A DNA stretch of 64,000 nucleotides from Roseovarius atlanticus. Its GTDB lineage: Bacteria > Pseudomonadota > Alphaproteobacteria > Rhodobacterales > Rhodobacteraceae. Both the position numbers and the translations under genes were made by a program. Below, one piece after another: positions 63,846 to 64,000 of this stretch. A model generated the notes under the pieces. The model did not search any database. It was given only the letters and a program-made list of their open reading frames with translations, and had not been told where the DNA came from. Position 1 is the stretch's first letter; each line of letters starts with the position of its first letter. The stretch is taken from NCBI RefSeq assembly GCF_001441615.1, contig NZ_LAXJ01000002.1:372001-436000 (forward strand), given 5' to 3'.

Positions 63846-64000
63846 TCACACCGGGAACTGCCCGGCCAGACGGAAAAGCGCGACCACCGCCCAAAGCACC
63901 AAGAGGCCCAGAAAGACAAAAGTACCCTGCAAAAGCCGTCGCGCCAAAGGGCTAAGCTGCACCTTGTCGATCCCGTGAAACCCGCATTGCTCACAGGGAC
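63846..64000 (-). CDS. C-terminal part of a CxxC membrane protein (truncated by window edge)
   Basis: The frame ends at TGA 63846-63848 and continues past the right edge. The visible residues are PCEQCGFHGIDKVQLSPLA followed by one hydrophobic segment (GTFVFLGLLVLWAVVALF) and a short tail RLAGQFPV. A CxxC motif before a membrane helix suggests metal binding or an anchor, but the family is unknown. It appears to belong to the same minus-strand run as the nuo genes. Confidence 0.6.
   Translation of the reverse strand, partial: PCEQCGFHGIDKVQLSPLARRLLQGTFVFLGLLVLWAVVALFRLAGQFPV

Overview
The window is a GC-rich chromosomal segment of an alphaproteobacterium, most likely a member of the Rhodobacteraceae (Roseobacter group). 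This rests on a form II carbon monoxide dehydrogenase-type cluster, a complex I operon interrupted by small unknown genes as described for Paracoccus and Rhodobacter, Hint-domain and HNH proteins of the kinds common in that group, and frequent ATGA gene overlaps. No rRNA, tRNA, transposase, phage gene or CRISPR array was seen. It reads as core chromosome with modest accessory content.

Layout. 1-4.1 kb: the end of a bactofilin gene, a small unknown gene, a DEAD-box helicase, a carbon-nitrogen hydrolase and an HNH nuclease. 4.4-16.2 kb: a molybdenum hydroxylase region with coxS, a VOC protein, coxL and coxM on the minus strand, a divergent ArsR-SRPBCC pair, an MPT-binding protein, XdhC/CoxF, a repeat-rich OmpA protein, and CoxE/CoxD-like VWA and MoxR proteins. 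16.3-31.6 kb: mostly plus-strand housekeeping genes (pyrC, pyrE, dnaB, alr, an Mla-type ABC pair, a PqiA-like protein, radA, cvpA, purF), then bioY and an SDR. 31.8-35.0 kb: a probable 41-residue small protein and surE-pcm-nlpD. 35.3-40.4 kb: a DUF815 ATPase with tatC, tatB and tatA, a sodium:solute symporter and an SDR. 40.5-47.1 kb: a Hint-domain protein, a SnoaL-like protein, prfC, an unknown zinc-finger-like protein, a glycosyltransferase and a second DEAD-box helicase. 47.4-64.0 kb: one long minus-strand run carrying nuoG, H, I, J, K, L, M and N with interspersed small genes, ending in birA, coaX and rnj.

How the genes fit together. The cox region supplies the three structural subunits of a molybdenum hydroxylase plus candidate maturation factors (AAA+ MoxR, VWA, XdhC, MPT-binding). 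The divergent ArsR may control it: the same CTAAYTGGYTGAYTG motif lies in front of both coxS and arsR. The nuo run encodes most of the membrane arm and the NuoG and NuoI peripheral subunits; nuoA-F would lie beyond the right edge.

Non-coding structure is the most unusual part. Tandem perfect palindromes follow the 3' ends of at least six genes. A GTAGGGTGGG hairpin repeat occurs twice near 35 kb and four times near 47 kb. An 11-bp repeat abuts the predicted leaderless prfC promoter. Two phased DnaA-box-like sites precede dnaB.
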